This document shows, in pieces, positions 12,817 through 21,687 of a stretch of DNA of 64,000 bases; position 1 is the first letter of the stretch, and the number at the start of each line of letters is the position of its first letter. The notes under the pieces were generated by a model that saw only the letters and a program-made list of their open reading frames with translations, was not told where the DNA came from and did not search any database. The position numbers and the translations under genes are program-made. The stretch is from Vibrio nitrifigilis (lineage in GTDB: Bacteria > Pseudomonadota > Gammaproteobacteria > Enterobacterales > Vibrionaceae), in contig NZ_JADPMR010000001.1 of the NCBI RefSeq assembly GCF_015686695.1, positions 2,728,001 to 2,792,000 of the forward strand, in the 5' to 3' direction.

Positions 12817-14349
12817 TTATTTGTAAAGAACGTTACCAGTCATTTCTGAAGGGATTTCTTGATCCGTTAGAGCCAACATTGTTGGTGCTAAATCAGAAAG
12901 TTTACCGCCTTCTTTAAATTCAATGTCTTTGTTACCTACGTAGATAAGAGGTACTGGTAAGTTAGTGTGTGCAGTATGGGTGCCGCCTGTTTCAGGGTTT
13001 ACCATCATTTCTGCGTTACCGTGGTCGGCTGTAATTAGCAGTTGTCCATCCATTTCTTTGATGGCTTCAACGACACGGCCGATACAAGCATCAACAGCTT
13101 CACATGCTTGAACTGCCGCCTCATAAACACCAGTGTGACCCACCATGTCGCCGTTAGGGTAGTTACAGATGATGGCATCGTATTTACCTGATTTAATAGC
13201 AGCAACTAATTTATCAGTGAGTTCAGCAGAGCTCATCTCTGGTTGTAGGTCATAAGTAGCAACTTTTGGTGATGCGACGATTTGACGATCTTCGCCATCA
13301 AATTCATTTTCAACACCGCCATTGAAGAAGAAAGTCACGTGAGCATATTTTTCAGTTTCAGAAATACGTAATTGAGTTTTGCCTGCTTTCGCTAACCATT
13401 CACCGTAAGTGTTATGAAGTTCAGCTGGTGGGTAGGCACAAGCGAGAGGAATGTCTGCCGCGTATTGAGTCAGCATAACAAACTTCACTTCAGGGAACTT
13501 AGCACGTTCAAAGCCTTCAAATGCAGGTACAAAAGTACGAGTGATTTCACGCGCACGGTCAGCACGGTAGTTCATAAAGATTACCGCATCGCCATCTTCA
13601 ATCGCAGATGATTCTTGGCCTTGTGCACAAACAACGGTTGCTTTAACAAACTCATCGTTTTCATCACGAGCGTAAGCAGCTTCAAGACCAGCAACGGCTG
13701 AATCAGCTGTGTATTCACCTTTCGCTTCAACCATAAGATCATAAGCGTGCTGAACACGATCCCAGTTGTTGTCACGGTCCATTGCGTAGTAACGACCGAT
13801 AAGAGAAGCAACACGACCTTTGCCTAGTTTTGCGAAAAGTTCATCAAAACGTTTTAGTGATGCTTCTGCACTGCGTGGTGGAGTATCGCGTCCATCAAGG
13901 AAGCAGTGGAGGTAAATTTTTTCTGCACCTTGAGCTGCGGCGAGTTCAACGGCTGCGTAGATATGATCTTCGTGAGAGTGAACGCCACCAGGTGACATCA
14001 AGCCCATGATATGTACTGCTTTACCTGCACTTACTGCAGAGTCGATAGCATTGATAAGTGCTTCATTTTTTTGGAATTCGCCATCAGCAATTGCTTTGGT
14101 AATACGAGTCAAATCTTGATATACGACACGACCAGCACCAATATTTGTGTGACCAACTTCTGAGTTACCCATTTGGCCATCAGGTAGACCAACATCTAAG
14201 CCCGAAGCATTAATGAGAGTATTTGGGTTGTTTGCAGCTAGCCCATCAAGAACCGGGGTATTTGCATTATTAATTGCGTTACTTGCGTTGTCGTCGCGGT
14301 GACCCCATCCATCAAGGATGACTAGAGCCATAGGCTTTTTAGCAGACAT
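12817..14349 (-). CDS. gpmI: 2,3-bisphosphoglycerate-independent phosphoglycerate mutase
   Basis: This glycolytic enzyme interconverts 3- and 2-phosphoglycerate through a phosphoserine intermediate and needs manganese. The 510-residue length is typical. The first metal ligand D13 sits in VILDGWG, and the catalytic Ser63 in GQMGNSEVGHTNIGAGR. Downstream metal-site motifs are clear: FLDGRDTPPRS, NYPNGDMVGHTG and TADHGNAEMM with HTAHT. It is monocistronic, with a terminator downstream and about 170 bp separating it from the next minus-strand gene. Confidence 0.98.
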   Translation of the reverse strand: MSAKKPMALVILDGWGHRDDNASNAINNANTPVLDGLAANNPNTLINASGLDVGLPDGQMGNSEVGHTNIGAGRVVYQDLTRITKAIADGEFQKNEALINAIDSAVSAGKAVHIMGLMSPGGVHSHEDHIYAAVELAAAQGAEKIYLHCFLDGRDTPPRSAEASLKRFDELFAKLGKGRVASLIGRYYAMDRDNNWDRVQHAYDLMVEAKGEYTADSAVAGLEAAYARDENDEFVKATVVCAQGQESSAIEDGDAVIFMNYRADRAREITRTFVPAFEGFERAKFPEVKFVMLTQYAADIPLACAYPPAELHNTYGEWLAKAGKTQLRISETEKYAHVTFFFNGGVENEFDGEDRQIVASPKVATYDLQPEMSSAELTDKLVAAIKSGKYDAIICNYPNGDMVGHTGVYEAAVQACEAVDACIGRVVEAIKEMDGQLLITADHGNAEMMVNPETGGTHTAHTNLPVPLIYVGNKDIEFKEGGKLSDLAPTMLALTDQEIPSEMTGNVLYK

Positions 14350-14522
14350 AATATTGACCTCGTCAAATTCAAAAAGAATTGAAATTAGCGTAATTTTACT
14401 ACACTTTTTACCCTTAGCTGTAGGTTAAGATCAATGATTCTATCTATCAATGCAATCAACCTGAGCTTACGGTCAAAAAAATGCGAAATAGTAACCATTG
14501 GTTTTGTAAGGATATTACGGAT

Positions 14523-15401
14523 TTAATACACCAAAATACCGGTTCCTATAACAGCAACGGCTGCACCAACCCAAGCATATCGATTGGGACGTTGTTTGGT
14601 ATAAAGCCAAATAATCGGTAATAACATAATTGGTGTGGTAGAGGACAATAAAGCGACCATACCGACATTGCCATCTTTTAGTGCATACATGATAAGAGTC
14701 ATTCCCACAGCCATAGCAAGAAAACCATTAATTAAAGTAATACCAAAAATAGACTTAGTCATTGGGTTAGGGGCGCGAGATGCTCGATAACCGGTAAGTC
14801 GAAGGGCACTATGAGCAGCGAAGGCAGCAATCATCCGAATTGCAGAGGCGGCGATGGGGTCGATTGCCGTTACCATGACAGGTTTGGCAATAATACCTCC
14901 AAGAGCTTGGCAGATAGCAGAAGTAATACCGAGTGTGATGCCAATACCAATATGACCACTGACCGTATCAAGAGAATGCTTTTTACCACGAAAGAAAATA
15001 GCCATTAAGACACCAGAAAAAACCAATACTGAGCCGAGCAGTTCCAGTTTTGTCATACTTTCGCCAAATAAAAAATAACCGAGTGTGGCCGAAAAGACAG
15101 CATGGCAGGAAAACAGCAACCCTGATTGCCTCGGACCCATTCGATTTAAACAGGCAAATAAAGCGGTGTCACCAATAAAAATGCCAATGAAGCCAGATAA
15201 TGCCATAGGAAAAACATCACTACTGGCTACGCTATTCCACCCTCCTGTGAATAGTGCAAATCCACCTAGCATCAGCGATGTACATCCCATACGCCAGCGG
15301 CTATAGGCAAATGAGCCAAGATGACGAGAAGGAACAACAGACATCAACCCCGCAATTGCCCATAGTAAGGCAGCGGCTAACGCAAGCCACTCATAACCCA
15401 T
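14523..15401 (-). CDS. EamA/DMT-superfamily transporter
   Basis: The 292-residue product is an integral inner-membrane protein with about ten hydrophobic helices arranged as two EamA repeats (roughly 1-135 and 150-292), the hallmark of the drug/metabolite transporter superfamily. The second repeat starts with GIGITLGITSAICQALGGIIAKP. Substrates in this family range from amino acids to nucleotide precursors and cannot be told from sequence. I placed the start at the ATG at 15401 (MGYEWLALAAALLW), which has AGGA six bases upstream; an upstream ATG at 15452 would add 17 residues without a ribosome binding site. Confidence 0.85.
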   Translation of the reverse strand: MGYEWLALAAALLWAIAGLMSVVPSRHLGSFAYSRWRMGCTSLMLGGFALFTGGWNSVASSDVFPMALSGFIGIFIGDTALFACLNRMGPRQSGLLFSCHAVFSATLGYFLFGESMTKLELLGSVLVFSGVLMAIFFRGKKHSLDTVSGHIGIGITLGITSAICQALGGIIAKPVMVTAIDPIAASAIRMIAAFAAHSALRLTGYRASRAPNPMTKSIFGITLINGFLAMAVGMTLIMYALKDGNVGMVALLSSTTPIMLLPIIWLYTKQRPNRYAWVGAAVAVIGTGILVY

Positions 15402-15590
15402 AGAGAATCCTATAACAATGAATAGAGAAGAAATTGAGGCTAAATATGCCACTTATTAAGATAAAGTAGTAGGGGTTATTGATGAGTGCCCGAAGAGCGA
15501 GTTTTATTCGCTCCTAGGCTATGTTACTGACTTTCAACGTAGGATGACTATATCTTCAAATCAGTGCCTTACCTAAGAGCGAAACCATTC

Positions 15591-15627
15591 TCGCTAAAAC
15601 AGCATTTTGAAGTTACTTGGGTATAAA
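15591..15627. repeat. 37-bp intergenic repeat, copy 2
   Basis: This is the second copy of the element at 6799-6835: 22 identical bases at 15606-15627 and a similar 15-bp left part beginning TCGCTAAAACAG. Its right end runs into the A run that becomes the T tract of the psd terminator on the minus strand. Confidence 0.7.
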
Positions 15628-15652
15628 AAAGGCCCGAGCAATACTCGAGCCT
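15625..15652 (-). terminator. Intrinsic terminator of psd
   Basis: On the minus strand a 9-bp stem (AGGCTCGAG/CTCGGGCCT, one G-U pair) with a 5-nt loop is followed by six T. It lies about 28 bp after the psd stop codon. Confidence 0.85.
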
Positions 15653-15679
15653 AATCGTTCTAGATTTGTTATTACTGCA

Positions 15680-16540
15680 TTACTGTGCTTTATGGGAGTA
15701 AGCTGTTCCCATTAGAGTCGTGCTGCCTGTTCGCATGCTTTCATCGAAATGAACAGCATCACGGGCGAATAAGTTTATCACCGTTGATCCCAGTTTAAAG
15801 CGACCCATCTCTTGCCCTTTTTCTAGATGAATGGCTTTTTCGCCTTCATTTGGGTAATTCCAACGATAAACACTGTTACCGCGAGGTGGAGTGATGGTTC
15901 CTGCCCAAACAACTTCAATGCTACCAACGATAGTGGCACCTACCAATACTTGTGCCATCGGGCCAAATTCTGTATCAAAGATACAAACAACACGCTCATT
16001 GCGTGCGAATAGGTTTGGGACATTTTCAGCGGTCAGTGGGTTCACTGAAAATAGATCGCCAGGTACGTAAATCATTTGGCGTAATGTACCAGCACATGGC
16101 ATGTGCACTCGGTGGTAGTCACTTGGAGATAAATAAATCGTTGCAAAGTCACCATCAATAAACTCTTTGGCTAATTCGGCATCACCGCCTAAAAGTTCTT
16201 GAGCAGAAAAATCATGACCTTTTGCTTGAATGAGCTTGCCATTGTTCATGTAACCAAATTGACTTACGCAGCCATCAGCTGGGTGAGTTAAGACGTCTTC
16301 ATCTTCAATTACAGGTCGTACACCTGGTTTCAGCTCACGAACAAAAAATTCATTAAATGTGTTGAAGTGTTTTGGATCTGAATGTAATGCTTCATCCATA
16401 TTCACTTTATATTGTTTGATAAACCAACGGATTACTGCGGTGGTTAGACGTCCTGCTTTTGCTGAAGCAAGCTTGCCGACTAAACGGGTTAAACCATGTT
16501 GTGGAATCCAATATTGGAGTCCAACTTTAATTTTATCCAT
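15680..16540 (-). CDS. psd: Phosphatidylserine decarboxylase proenzyme
   Basis: Psd converts phosphatidylserine to phosphatidylethanolamine at the inner membrane. The 286-residue proenzyme carries the LGST motif at residues 250-253; self-cleavage between G251 and S252 makes the beta and alpha chains and the pyruvoyl cofactor. The catalytic aspartate and histidine segments are visible as HPADGCVSQFG (D89) and SPSDYHRVHMP (H144 and H147). The length is slightly shorter than the E. coli enzyme (322). rsgA lies upstream on the same strand with a 133-bp gap, the neighbourhood usual in gammaproteobacteria. Confidence 0.97.
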   Translation of the reverse strand: MDKIKVGLQYWIPQHGLTRLVGKLASAKAGRLTTAVIRWFIKQYKVNMDEALHSDPKHFNTFNEFFVRELKPGVRPVIEDEDVLTHPADGCVSQFGYMNNGKLIQAKGHDFSAQELLGGDAELAKEFIDGDFATIYLSPSDYHRVHMPCAGTLRQMIYVPGDLFSVNPLTAENVPNLFARNERVVCIFDTEFGPMAQVLVGATIVGSIEVVWAGTITPPRGNSVYRWNYPNEGEKAIHLEKGQEMGRFKLGSTVINLFARDAVHFDESMRTGSTTLMGTAYSHKAQ

Positions 16541-16673
16541 TGCTTGTCATTCCAATGTCTTGTCATCTGGGCGCGAAATAGTACTGAAAAAACCAAAAAA
16601 TGTCAGTCTTTGTCTATGTCGTGCCCTTCAAAATTAATCGTAATGTCGCTCAAATAAAGCTTAATCGCTCGAC

Positions 16674-17735
16674 TTAAAGGTCAGCTTTTTTGCTTTTTGA
16701 GTACTGACGGTTGGCTTTATTTTCATCCATACTTTCGATAATACGATGGTAATTATCAAAACGAATCGCGCTGATCTCACCATCCTCAACGGCCTGACGA
16801 ATTAAGCAGCCAGGGTCGTCGCCATGTTTACAATCGCGAAATTTACAGCCGCCTAAATAAGGACGAAACTCTTTATAAGCTTCGGTAATATCATCAGGCT
16901 CTAAGTGCCACAAACCAAATTCGCGCACTCCTGGAGAGTCGATTAAATCGCCACCTGAAGGAATATGATATAGACGAGCCGCCGTTGTTGTATGCTGGCC
17001 CAAGCCCGAGTTTTCCGAGATTTCACCTTCTTCGGCTATCCAATCAGTATTAGGCATCAGAGCATTCACCAAACTCGATTTACCAACGCCAGATTGGCCT
17101 ACGAAGATGTTAATTTTGTCACGTAGCAGTGACTCTAATTCTTCAATGCCTTCACCGGTCTCTTTACTGACGTATAGGACTCGATAACCTATCGTTTTAT
17201 AGATGCTTAGCCATTCTTGATACAGTTCAGCCAATTCATCGTTAAGTAAATCAATCTTATTCAATACGATAAGTGGTTCGATAGCCAGTGTCTCAGAGGC
17301 AATCAAGTATCGGTCTACAATATTGAGTGATAATTCTGGTAATACGGAGGAAATGATCACCATTTGATCAACGTTAGCGGCAACGGGTTTCAAACCGTCA
17401 TAATAATCGGGGCGAGTTAATACCGAAGAACGAGGTTCTACTGCTTCTACTACACCAGAAATTCCAGCTAGGGTTTCAATACCCGGGCGCCAAATTACCT
17501 TGTCACCAGATACCAATGTTTCAATGCCACGTCGCATATTACAACGGTGTACTTCGCCAGTATCGAGATCTTCAATATCCGCATGTTGACCAAAACGGGT
17601 AATCACCAAACCGTTTTTGGCGTTCTCTAGCATGGATTCATCCCATTGAACGGTCTCTTCCTGTTTGAGTCGCTTATGTTGATTGCTTCTTACTCGCCGT
17701 ACTTGGCCTTTAGTCAGCTTTTTTCTTTTTGCCAC
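16674..17735 (-). CDS. rsgA: Small-ribosomal-subunit biogenesis GTPase RsgA
   Basis: RsgA checks late 30S maturation near the decoding centre. The 353-residue protein shows the family's circularly permuted GTPase: an OB fold (about 40-100), then NKIDL (159-163, G4), GQSGVGKSS (213-221, G1) and DSPGVREFGLW (266-276, G3), followed by the zinc knuckle C297, C302, H304, C310. The N-terminus is very basic (MAKRKKLTKGQVRRVRSNQHKR, given here in part), as in other members. It is divergent from orn; the two starts are 147 bp apart. Confidence 0.97.
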   Translation of the reverse strand: MAKRKKLTKGQVRRVRSNQHKRLKQEETVQWDESMLENAKNGLVITRFGQHADIEDLDTGEVHRCNMRRGIETLVSGDKVIWRPGIETLAGISGVVEAVEPRSSVLTRPDYYDGLKPVAANVDQMVIISSVLPELSLNIVDRYLIASETLAIEPLIVLNKIDLLNDELAELYQEWLSIYKTIGYRVLYVSKETGEGIEELESLLRDKINIFVGQSGVGKSSLVNALMPNTDWIAEEGEISENSGLGQHTTTAARLYHIPSGGDLIDSPGVREFGLWHLEPDDITEAYKEFRPYLGGCKFRDCKHGDDPGCLIRQAVEDGEISAIRFDNYHRIIESMDENKANRQYSKSKKADL

Positions 17736-17882
17736 TATGCGTATCTTTATCTTGAGAATGTAATGTTGTCGGCTGCATGTATAACAGCTGACGCGGTGAA
17801 ATCCAAGATAGCGCAGTATCTTGGTACTTCGAATTTATGTATAGTACCTTTTTTAATGATAATCCCATATAGGCACCTATCT

Positions 17883-18428
17883 ATGTCATATAGCGAACAG
17901 AATCTTATCTGGATCGATTTGGAGATGACAGGCCTCGATCCTGAAACGCACAAAATAATTGAAATTGCGAGTATCGTGACTGATAGCGAGTTGAATATTC
18001 TTGCTGAAGGCCCCGTACTTGCTATTCACCAACCAGAATTAGAGTTGGCGAAGATGGATGAATGGTGTACCACAACTCATACAGCAAGTGGTTTAGTTGA
18101 TCGCATTCGCGCAAGTTCTGTCACCGAAGAACAAGCCGTTGAGCAAACCATTGCCTTTTTAGAAAAATGGGTGCCAAAAGGTAAATCTCCTATTTGTGGC
18201 AATAGTATTGGCCAAGACCGTCGATTTTTATATAAACATATGCCACTACTCGAAGAGTATTTTCATTATCGATATGTTGATGTGAGTACGATTAAAGAGC
18301 TAACTCGTCGCTGGAAACCTGAAGTGTTAGATGGCTTTTCTAAACAAGGTAGTCACTTAGCTCTGGATGATATTAGAGAATCCATTGCAGAGTTAAAGTA
18401 TTATCGTCAGCACGTGTTCGCTATTTAA
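17883..18428 (+). CDS. orn: Oligoribonuclease
   Basis: Orn is a 3'-5' exonuclease that degrades 2-5 nt RNAs, including pGpG from c-di-GMP turnover, and is usually essential. The 181-residue product has the same length as the E. coli enzyme. DEDDh residues are visible: D12 and E14 in WIDLEMTGLD, an aspartate in GQDRRFLYKHMP and the final H-x4-D in HLALDDIRES. The reading frame is open for 79 codons further upstream, but the ATG at 17883 gives the family N-terminus; the upstream part overlaps rsgA. The tRNA array begins 185 bp downstream. Confidence 0.97.
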   Translation: MSYSEQNLIWIDLEMTGLDPETHKIIEIASIVTDSELNILAEGPVLAIHQPELELAKMDEWCTTTHTASGLVDRIRASSVTEEQAVEQTIAFLEKWVPKGKSPICGNSIGQDRRFLYKHMPLLEEYFHYRYVDVSTIKELTRRWKPEVLDGFSKQGSHLALDDIRESIAELKYYRQHVFAI

Positions 18429-18547
18429 AGATCACGTTAAGATCCAATCTTAGGGTGTTTCCTTGGGCTGCTAGGTTGGTATTGAATCTTTTTTGTATGC
18501 TTTTTCATCACTTATGAAAAAAAATCTCTTTTTTTGCATGTAAGGAC

Positions 18548-18575
18548 TTGCATCACAAAAAAATGCTCTTATAAT
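18548..18575 (+). promoter_or_regulatory. Sigma-70 promoter of the tRNA array
   Basis: TTGCAT at 18548-18553 and a perfect TATAAT at 18570-18575 are spaced by 16 bp. The discriminator after the -10 is GC-rich (CGCAGCCC), typical of stable-RNA promoters under stringent control. It lies about 40 bp before the first tRNA-Gly. Confidence 0.85.
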
Positions 18576-18613
18576 TCGCAGCCCTAACGACGGGGAATAC
18601 TCGTTGTTACTTT

Positions 18614-18689
18614 GCGACACTAGCTCAGTTGGTAGAGCGCAACCTTGCCAAGGTTGAGGTCACGAGTTCGAACCTCGTGTGTCGCTCCA
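18614..18689 (+). tRNA. glyV: tRNA-Gly(GCC), copy 1
   Basis: A 76-nt cloverleaf with encoded CCA; anticodon loop TTGCCAA gives GCC. The acceptor stem is GCGACAC paired with GTGTCGC. It opens an array of five Gly-fMet pairs; all five tRNA-Gly copies appear identical. The symbol is borrowed from E. coli by synteny. Confidence 0.97.
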
Positions 18690-18744
18690 GTTTCCTTCTT
18701 GTAAAAGAAGAAAGTTTTCATCGTACTTTAACGATGACACCGGA

Positions 18745-18821
<77 letters not shown>

Positions 18822-18856
18822 TATTCTAACGATTTGTTTAATGACAGATTGTTAAT

Positions 18857-18932
18857 GCGACACTAGCTCAGTTGGTAGAGCGCAACCTTGCCAAGGTTGA
18901 GGTCACGAGTTCGAACCTCGTGTGTCGCTCCA
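18857..18932 (+). tRNA. tRNA-Gly(GCC), copy 2
   Basis: Identical to copy 1, 243 bp downstream of it. The 35-bp gap to the preceding fMet is too short for a separate promoter, so it is transcribed with the array. Confidence 0.97.
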
Positions 18933-18987
18933 GTTTCCTTCTTGTAAAAGAAGAAAGTTTTCATCGTACTTTAACGATGACACCGGA

Positions 18988-19064
<77 letters not shown>

Positions 19065-19099
19065 CATTTTAACGATTTGTTTAATGACAGATTGTGAAT

Positions 19100-19175
19100 G
19101 CGACACTAGCTCAGTTGGTAGAGCGCAACCTTGCCAAGGTTGAGGTCACGAGTTCGAACCTCGTGTGTCGCTCCA
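19100..19175 (+). tRNA. tRNA-Gly(GCC), copy 3
   Basis: Identical to the other glycine copies. From here the repeat unit is 248 bp rather than 243 bp, because the spacer to the next fMet is 60 bp. Confidence 0.97.
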
Positions 19176-19235
19176 GTTTCCTTCTTGTAAAAGAAGAGAG
19201 TTTTCATCGTACTTTAACGATGCACAATATACGGA

Positions 19236-19312
<77 letters not shown>

Positions 19313-19347
19313 CATTCCAACGATTTGTCGAGAGACAGGTTGTGAAT

Positions 19348-19423
19348 GCGACACTAGCTCAGTTGGTAGAGCGCAACCTTGCCAAGGTTGAGGTCACGAG
19401 TTCGAACCTCGTGTGTCGCTCCA
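19348..19423 (+). tRNA. tRNA-Gly(GCC), copy 4
   Basis: Identical to the other glycine copies; part of a 248-bp unit nearly identical to the next one. Confidence 0.97.
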
Positions 19424-19483
19424 GTTTCCTTCTTGTAAAAGAAGAGAGTCTTCATCGTACTTCAACGATGCACAATATACGGA

Positions 19484-19560
<77 letters not shown>

Positions 19561-19595
19561 CATTCCAACGATTTGTCGAGAGACAGGTTGTGAAT

Positions 19596-19671
19596 GCGAC
19601 ACTAGCTCAGTTGGTAGAGCGCAACCTTGCCAAGGTTGAGGTCACGAGTTCGAACCTCGTGTGTCGCTCCA
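19596..19671 (+). tRNA. tRNA-Gly(GCC), copy 5
   Basis: Last glycine copy of the array, identical to the others. Confidence 0.97.
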
Positions 19672-19731
19672 GTTTCCTTCTTGTAAAAGAAGAGAGTCTT
19701 CATCGTACTTCAACGATGCACAATATACGGA

Positions 19732-19808
<77 letters not shown>

Positions 19809-20022
19809 ACTTCCCACATTGTTATGTGGATCACAAAGAGAATTTTTCCAGTCTATCTGGTTGTGCTAGATTTAAGTTCTCACCGTGAATGCTCTTTCTT
19901 AATGCTGTGAAGCATCATTCCCCTTGAGTCAGTTCTTCTACAGAGTTCTAAGAAATTAGTCCACTGCTAGAAGCGTTGTGCTTACAGAACTTCCATAACT
20001 TCTATACGTATAATCAACAGAC

Positions 20023-20049
20023 TTATCCACAAAATATCCTTGTGGATAA
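20023..20049. promoter_or_regulatory. Two perfect inverted DnaA boxes
   Basis: TTATCCACA at 20023-20031 (plus) and TGTGGATAA at 20041-20049 (minus) are both exact high-affinity DnaA boxes. They form a 10-bp perfect inverted repeat with an 8-bp centre (TTATCCACAA / TTGTGGATAA). Confidence 0.85.
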
Positions 20050-20296
20050 CTTGGTGTATAAAGTGTTTTTGTGTGTTGAAAAATGGTTGTATGTCTAGGA
20101 TCTTTTTTGGTATATCAGTTTTTTTAATTGGAAGTATTCTAGCTTAACTTGTTGTTTTTTATTAAGTTATTTGTTTTTTTAATTGTCTCAAATCTGTAAG
20201 AAAACGATCATTAACTGAAAAACACTTGATCCTAATCATTTCCTGCTGTTGTGACTAACTTTTGGTGGGGTAGGAAAAACGTGCATCATAAAAACT

Positions 20297-20305
20297 TTTT
20301 CCACA
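20297..20305 (+). promoter_or_regulatory. DnaA box, third copy
   Basis: TTTTCCACA matches the relaxed consensus TTWTNCACA with no mismatch. It overlaps the one-mismatch IHF-like site. Confidence 0.5.
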
Positions 20306-20358
20306 CTTTGATTTTGTTTTTGTTGTCAAGTTAAATAACGAGAAAATTATCGACTTTA

Positions 20359-21471
20359 TTAAGCATCTCTCGGTAGTCCTTTTTCTACAATACGAATAAG
20401 GCGAGCTTTCTTTCGATCTTTAAATGGCAATTGTTCTTGTTGTTGGGTCAGTGCCCAATCAATATGTGGGTCTAATAGCTCTGAATGGCCTTTAGCTTGC
20501 TCCAATGTCTCAATAATTTGCTGACTGTACGGTGCGTTACCCATTGCAATAATAATATTGCGGCGCCATTGCTCATGCCCAATACGGCGAATGGCTGAAC
20601 CTTCCATATTTTTTAAAAATGTTTTTTCATCCCAAGCAAATAATGCGAGTAAGTCAGGATCATGGAGAGCTTGGCGTCGATGGAAATCACTCTGTTCTGT
20701 TAGGTGCGCGAATCTATTCCACGGGCAGACTAATTGGCAATCGTCACAGCCATAAATACGGTTACCCATCAGTGATCGAAATTCTTCCGGAATAACACCG
20801 CTGTATTCTATGGTCAGATACGAGATGCAACGTCGTGCATCAACAATTCCTTCCTCGACGATAGCGTTCGTTGGGCAGGATGTCATACAAGCAGTACATT
20901 TACCGCATTGGTTTTCTGATGGGGTATCGATAGGTAGTGGTATATCAACGAGTAACTCGCCAAGAAAGAACCATGAGCCAGCACCTTCGTCTAAAATTAA
21001 TGAGTGCTTGCCAGTCCATCCTAGTCCTGCTTTTTGAGCTAGGGGGCGTTCTAATATTGGAGCAGAGTCAACAAACGGTCGAAAACCCAGTTCTCCTGTT
21101 TCTGCTTTTATTTTTTCCCCCAGCTTTTTGAGCTGATTTCGTACCAGCTTATGGTAATCTCGTCCCAGAGCATATCGACTAATATAAGCTTCACTGGCAT
21201 TATTGAGGTTTGAGGCGAAATGAGCATCTGGTGGAAGGTAATCCATACGAACGCTGATGACTCGCAATGTACCAGGTAATAATTCTGCTGGTCTTGCGCG
21301 CATCATGCCATGTCGTGCCATCCAATCCATTTCTCCGTGATAACCTTTATCAAGCCATTGCTGGAGAGGTGCTTCGTGCTCTGTAAGATCAACATCGCAG
21401 ATCCCGGCCTTGGCGAACCCTAATTCGTGAGCCCAAAATTTTATTTTTTTGGCGAGCGCTTGATAGTCCAT
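20359..21471 (-). CDS. queG: Epoxyqueuosine reductase
   Basis: QueG performs the last step of queuosine synthesis in tRNA, reducing epoxyqueuosine with a cobalamin cofactor and two [4Fe-4S] clusters. The 370 residues show the ferredoxin-type motifs C189-x2-C192-x2-C195-x3-C199 and, after C215, C242-x2-C245-x3-C249. The catalytic aspartate D135 lies in FVDSAPILERPLAQKAGLGWTGKH (given in part), and the C-terminal helical repeat domain is present. It is divergent from tsaE. In E. coli nnr sits between these two genes; here there is no room for it. Confidence 0.97.
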   Translation of the reverse strand: MDYQALAKKIKFWAHELGFAKAGICDVDLTEHEAPLQQWLDKGYHGEMDWMARHGMMRARPAELLPGTLRVISVRMDYLPPDAHFASNLNNASEAYISRYALGRDYHKLVRNQLKKLGEKIKAETGELGFRPFVDSAPILERPLAQKAGLGWTGKHSLILDEGAGSWFFLGELLVDIPLPIDTPSENQCGKCTACMTSCPTNAIVEEGIVDARRCISYLTIEYSGVIPEEFRSLMGNRIYGCDDCQLVCPWNRFAHLTEQSDFHRRQALHDPDLLALFAWDEKTFLKNMEGSAIRRIGHEQWRRNIIIAMGNAPYSQQIIETLEQAKGHSELLDPHIDWALTQQQEQLPFKDRKKARLIRIVEKGLPRDA

Positions 21472-21687
21472 CAGGTATCTACTAGTTAATAGGGAAATGT
21501 AAAGGGCGTGGATTTTAACGGATCCTATATCAAGGATCTAGTAAGTTGATCATAGCGTTTTGACATGAAACTAGGGATGTTTTTCTGTTTGCTTACAGAA
21601 GATCTCTTGTTAATCAATTCCACTACAGTTTACTATTCTGGTTCTTTGGCATTTTCCGCCATTAGGCATTTTTTGAGAAAGTATTAC

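Larger units (their letters stand above)
19809..20358. other. datA: Gene-free AT-rich region, possible datA-like DnaA-titration locus
   Basis: No coding frame is credible in these 550 bp. They hold two perfect inverted DnaA boxes at 20023-20049, a third match to TTWTNCACA at 20297-20305, and one-mismatch boxes at 19825-19833 and 20250-20258. A one-mismatch IHF-like site (CCACACTTTGATT) lies at 20301-20313. In E. coli the DnaA-titrating and ATP-DnaA-inactivating locus datA, which has DnaA boxes around an IHF site, lies between the glyVXY tRNA genes and queG. This region has the same neighbours: a tRNA-Gly array on the left and queG on the right. The function is inferred from position and motifs. 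Confidence 0.55.

Noticed and set aside
20031..20358. A plasmid-like or second replication origin
   Set aside because: There is no replication gene and no AT-rich 13-mer array or iteron set; the DnaA boxes fit a titration or inactivation site better.
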